DNA of 64,000 nt, taken from Nemophila menziesii (taxonomy: Eukaryota > Streptophyta > Magnoliopsida > Boraginales > Hydrophyllaceae). Positions 62,129 through 64,000 of this stretch are shown one piece after another. The notes under the pieces were generated by a model, which worked only from the letters and a program-made list of their open reading frames with translations, did no database searches and had not been told where the DNA came from. The DNA lies in contig JARWIR010000036.1 in NCBI GenBank assembly GCA_029959085.1, positions 1,612,001-1,676,000 on the forward strand, given 5' to 3'. A program made the position numbers and the translations under genes. Each line of letters starts with the position of its first letter. Within the stretch, counting starts at the first letter, position 1.

Positions 62129-63157
62129 ATGAACTTAGATGAGATAATTGTTGAAGATTGGGTTGAAGAAGTTGAGCATGATAAGATTAAGAAGCCTAGA
62201 GTGGTTGATGAACCAAGAATTGAAGAGAGAAGTAGAGCAAGAAAAATACCCATACATTGCCACTATCCCACGGAGCAACATCAGAAGTGTATAGAGGCGT
62301 TAAAACAAGTGAAAATTAACGTCCCTTTACTCGAAGCTATGGAAGGAAGGAGAAACTATGATCTATTCTTTATGGAGTCACTCTCCAATAAGAAAAGATT
62401 CACAAGAGCCAAGTCTGTAGCAATCAACGAAGGGGTATCAACACGAGTTCAAAGAAGATTACCACCGAAGCGTAAAGATCCGGGAAGTTTCAATCTCCCA
62501 ATCAAAATAGGTGGTATATTTCATGGAAAAGCCATGTGTGATTTAGGGGCAAGTGTGAATATCATGCCCAAAAGTGTATTCAAGAAGATTGGTATTAGTG
62601 AAGCGAAACCGACATCCGTAATCTTACAACTTGCGGATCAATCTACTGTTAAGCCGTGGGGAGTAATAGAGGATGTACTCGTTCAAGTAGGTAACCTTGT
62701 TATTCCAACGGACTTTATCATTCTTGACTACAAAGCAAATACGAACGTCCCATTCATTGTTGGGCGTCCATTCCTAGCCACCAGCGATACCATAGTGAAT
62801 GTGAATGAAGGAACCGTAACTCTTAGTATTGAAAATGATTCTGAAACATTCTATGTTTCGGGAAAGAAGAGGAAAAAGAAGTCAAAAGAACTATATCCAA
62901 TCAGAGCGGTAACCAAGAAGCCAGAACCTGAAAGTCTCCAAGAAACCATGGAGAAAAAGATTGAGTTTTGGGTAGGAGACGAGGTAGCATGGAAACATCC
63001 CAATCCCAAACATAATAGTTCTTGGAAGGGACCATACATTATCACGCAAATCATCTCAGAAGGAGTGGTCGAAATAAAAGCTATCAAAGGTTGCAAGCTC
63101 GAGTTGGTGAGCGTTAATCATATCACTCACTGCTGGGGAGGCTATAAAAAGAAATAA
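62129..63157 (+). CDS. Aspartic protease fused to integrase C-terminal tail, element 2
   Basis: 342 codons, collinear with the element 1 copy. The protease active site DLGAS (138-142) is intact. The later FILGRPFL motif reads FIVGRPFL here. The integrase tail (about 280-337, SSWKGPY at 297-303) is kept. Other changes include T40I, R79L, K83E with A84S, Y96S, A105T, L193P, D204N, G281W, Y290H and I328S. Position 328 is serine in this copy and in fragments B1-B5 but isoleucine in element 1, so the embedded tails are closer to this version. As in element 1, reverse transcriptase, RNase H and integrase core are missing. Confidence 0.85.
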   Translation: MNLDEIIVEDWVEEVEHDKIKKPRVVDEPRIEERSRARKIPIHCHYPTEQHQKCIEALKQVKINVPLLEAMEGRRNYDLFFMESLSNKKRFTRAKSVAINEGVSTRVQRRLPPKRKDPGSFNLPIKIGGIFHGKAMCDLGASVNIMPKSVFKKIGISEAKPTSVILQLADQSTVKPWGVIEDVLVQVGNLVIPTDFIILDYKANTNVPFIVGRPFLATSDTIVNVNEGTVTLSIENDSETFYVSGKKRKKKSKELYPIRAVTKKPEPESLQETMEKKIEFWVGDEVAWKHPNPKHNSSWKGPYIITQIISEGVVEIKAIKGCKLELVSVNHITHCWGGYKKK

Positions 63158-63199
63158 CTGAGGTAACTCGTCTAACTTTGAGGTAACTGAGTCTAAATC

Positions 63200-64000
63200 T
63201 GGGATTCTACATACACGTCCAAATATATGCGTTTTTACCTAAGAAATAGGCCGAATCTTGTGATTTCCTTCTACAGGGTCAAGATAATTCTGTTGCGATT
63301 CTTTTGGTATCTTATGGATCTCAAACCGACCAATAACGAAGAAGATATGCTCAAAACGGTCCAGCAGTGTTTATCTTTATTTCCATACGAATTAGAGTTG
63401 GGCTTGGAGTCCACTACTTACTTCTCCTTCAATAAAACGAATTAGGGTTTCCAAGACACCTATAAATACATCCTTAAACCATTGTAAACATGTCCTTGCT
63501 CAGTTCTAAACATTAGCTTAAATTATAAACAATAGCTTAGTCCTTTACATTAATATTCATCCTTAGAATCAAGCTATTCATTCAAGAAGCAAGCCGACCT
63601 ATAGAGGAAGACAAGAAGAAGAAGATTGAAGACTGACAAACTCCTCTTCTACATCTCACCTTCTCTATATTTAGAGTAATTAGCTATAGATCTATTCTCA
63701 ACCATATTTCTAAGCTTTTATTCTGTAAGTTTACTTTTAATTGTTTGATTATTATTTTGTCTTTAAATACTATTTGTTATTTTAATTGATTGAGCTTGGC
63801 GTATATTGTTATTATGTGTTTTGACTTATTGTTACACCTTAGATTTGGCCAATCTTAGGATTATTCTTAGTTATTGACAACACCACATAATCGTCTAGTT
63901 TTGATCCCTTGCCTAACAAGATAGCCATTAAGGTTTGATTTAATCACCAATCATTACTTAGGAATCCCTAGTAGTGGAGAGGTTGCTCCTAAGCCTAGAA
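63200..64000 (+). repeat. LTR3 (3' LTR of element 2, truncated by window)
   Basis: The first 801 bp of an LTR starting TGGGATTC, with TATAAATA at 63461-63468. It mixes variants seen in the two LTR groups: CTCCTCTTC and GTCTTTAA as in LTR1/B4, but TTTAAATAC as in LTR2. A 72-codon open frame at 63227-63445 lies wholly inside the LTR and is broken in the other copies, so it is not a gene. Confidence 0.85.

Larger units (their letters stand above)
59575..64000 (+). mobile_element. Athila-like non-autonomous LTR retrotransposon, element 2 (cut by window end)
   Basis: LTR2, primer site, gag, in-frame TAG, protease/integrase-tail ORF, 42-bp short 3'UTR, and LTR3 running off the window. The internal region is 2429 bp against 5782 bp in element 1; the difference is the 3.4-kb 3' region. 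The coding parts of the two elements differ by scattered substitutions, many of them amino-acid changing, and no frame is broken. With the purine tract gone, ordinary reverse transcription should fail, so this copy probably arose by DNA-level recombination or duplication. Confidence 0.85.

Noticed and set aside
63227..63445. 72-codon frame within LTR3
   Set aside because: It lies entirely in the LTR, and stops occur in the equivalent region of LTR2 (CTTCTAGATGG).

Overview
The window looks like plant nuclear heterochromatin, most likely from a eudicot. I cannot name the species. There is no host gene, tRNA or rRNA that I can recognise. About 46.7 kb of the 64 kb is one AT-rich satellite with a monomer of about 166-167 bp. 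All copies run head to tail in one orientation, roughly 280 in total. The rest derives from one family of Athila-like Ty3/gypsy LTR retrotransposon. The plant assignment rests on a tRNA-Asp-type primer binding site, the Athila-like Gag and protease, and the long 3' non-coding region typical of that lineage.

Layout. Positions 1-29295 are pure satellite whose higher-order period changes along the array: about 1.82 kb with an inner 669-bp duplication (1-3995), about 3.00 kb in 3.4 copies (4310-14655), a mosaic, about 1.50 kb in 2.2 copies (17163-20500), and another mosaic. From about 25.76 kb a macro-repeat of about 7.515 kb starts and runs for nearly three copies. Each copy holds satellite, a 176-bp LTR stub, an 11-monomer satellite block, and a 1.3-kb fragment (last 22 codons of the element's second ORF, short 3'UTR, complete LTR). 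Positions 48006-52485 hold one more such fragment in a rearranged satellite context. At 52486 the same fragment begins again, but its LTR leads into full elements.

Positions 52597-64000 are a head-to-tail tandem of two elements sharing the middle LTR: LTR1, internal 1, LTR2, internal 2, LTR3 (cut by the window end). Both internal regions have an 18-nt tRNA-Asp primer site, a 404-codon gag-like ORF, an in-frame TAG, and a 342-codon ORF with a DLGAS aspartic protease joined to the C-terminal tail of an integrase. Reverse transcriptase, RNase H and the integrase core are absent, so these are non-autonomous deletion derivatives that would need enzymes in trans. Element 1 keeps a 3.4-kb 3' region with its own tandem repeat, hairpins and a purine-rich tract. 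Element 2 and every satellite-embedded fragment have a shortened 3'UTR without that tract.

The main point is that satellite and retroelement are not independent here. One satellite/retroelement junction is repeated five times, which implies that an LTR-bearing fragment was captured once and then amplified as part of the satellite's higher-order repeat. LTR variants also group across element boundaries, so recombination at the DNA level, not only new insertion, shaped the locus.
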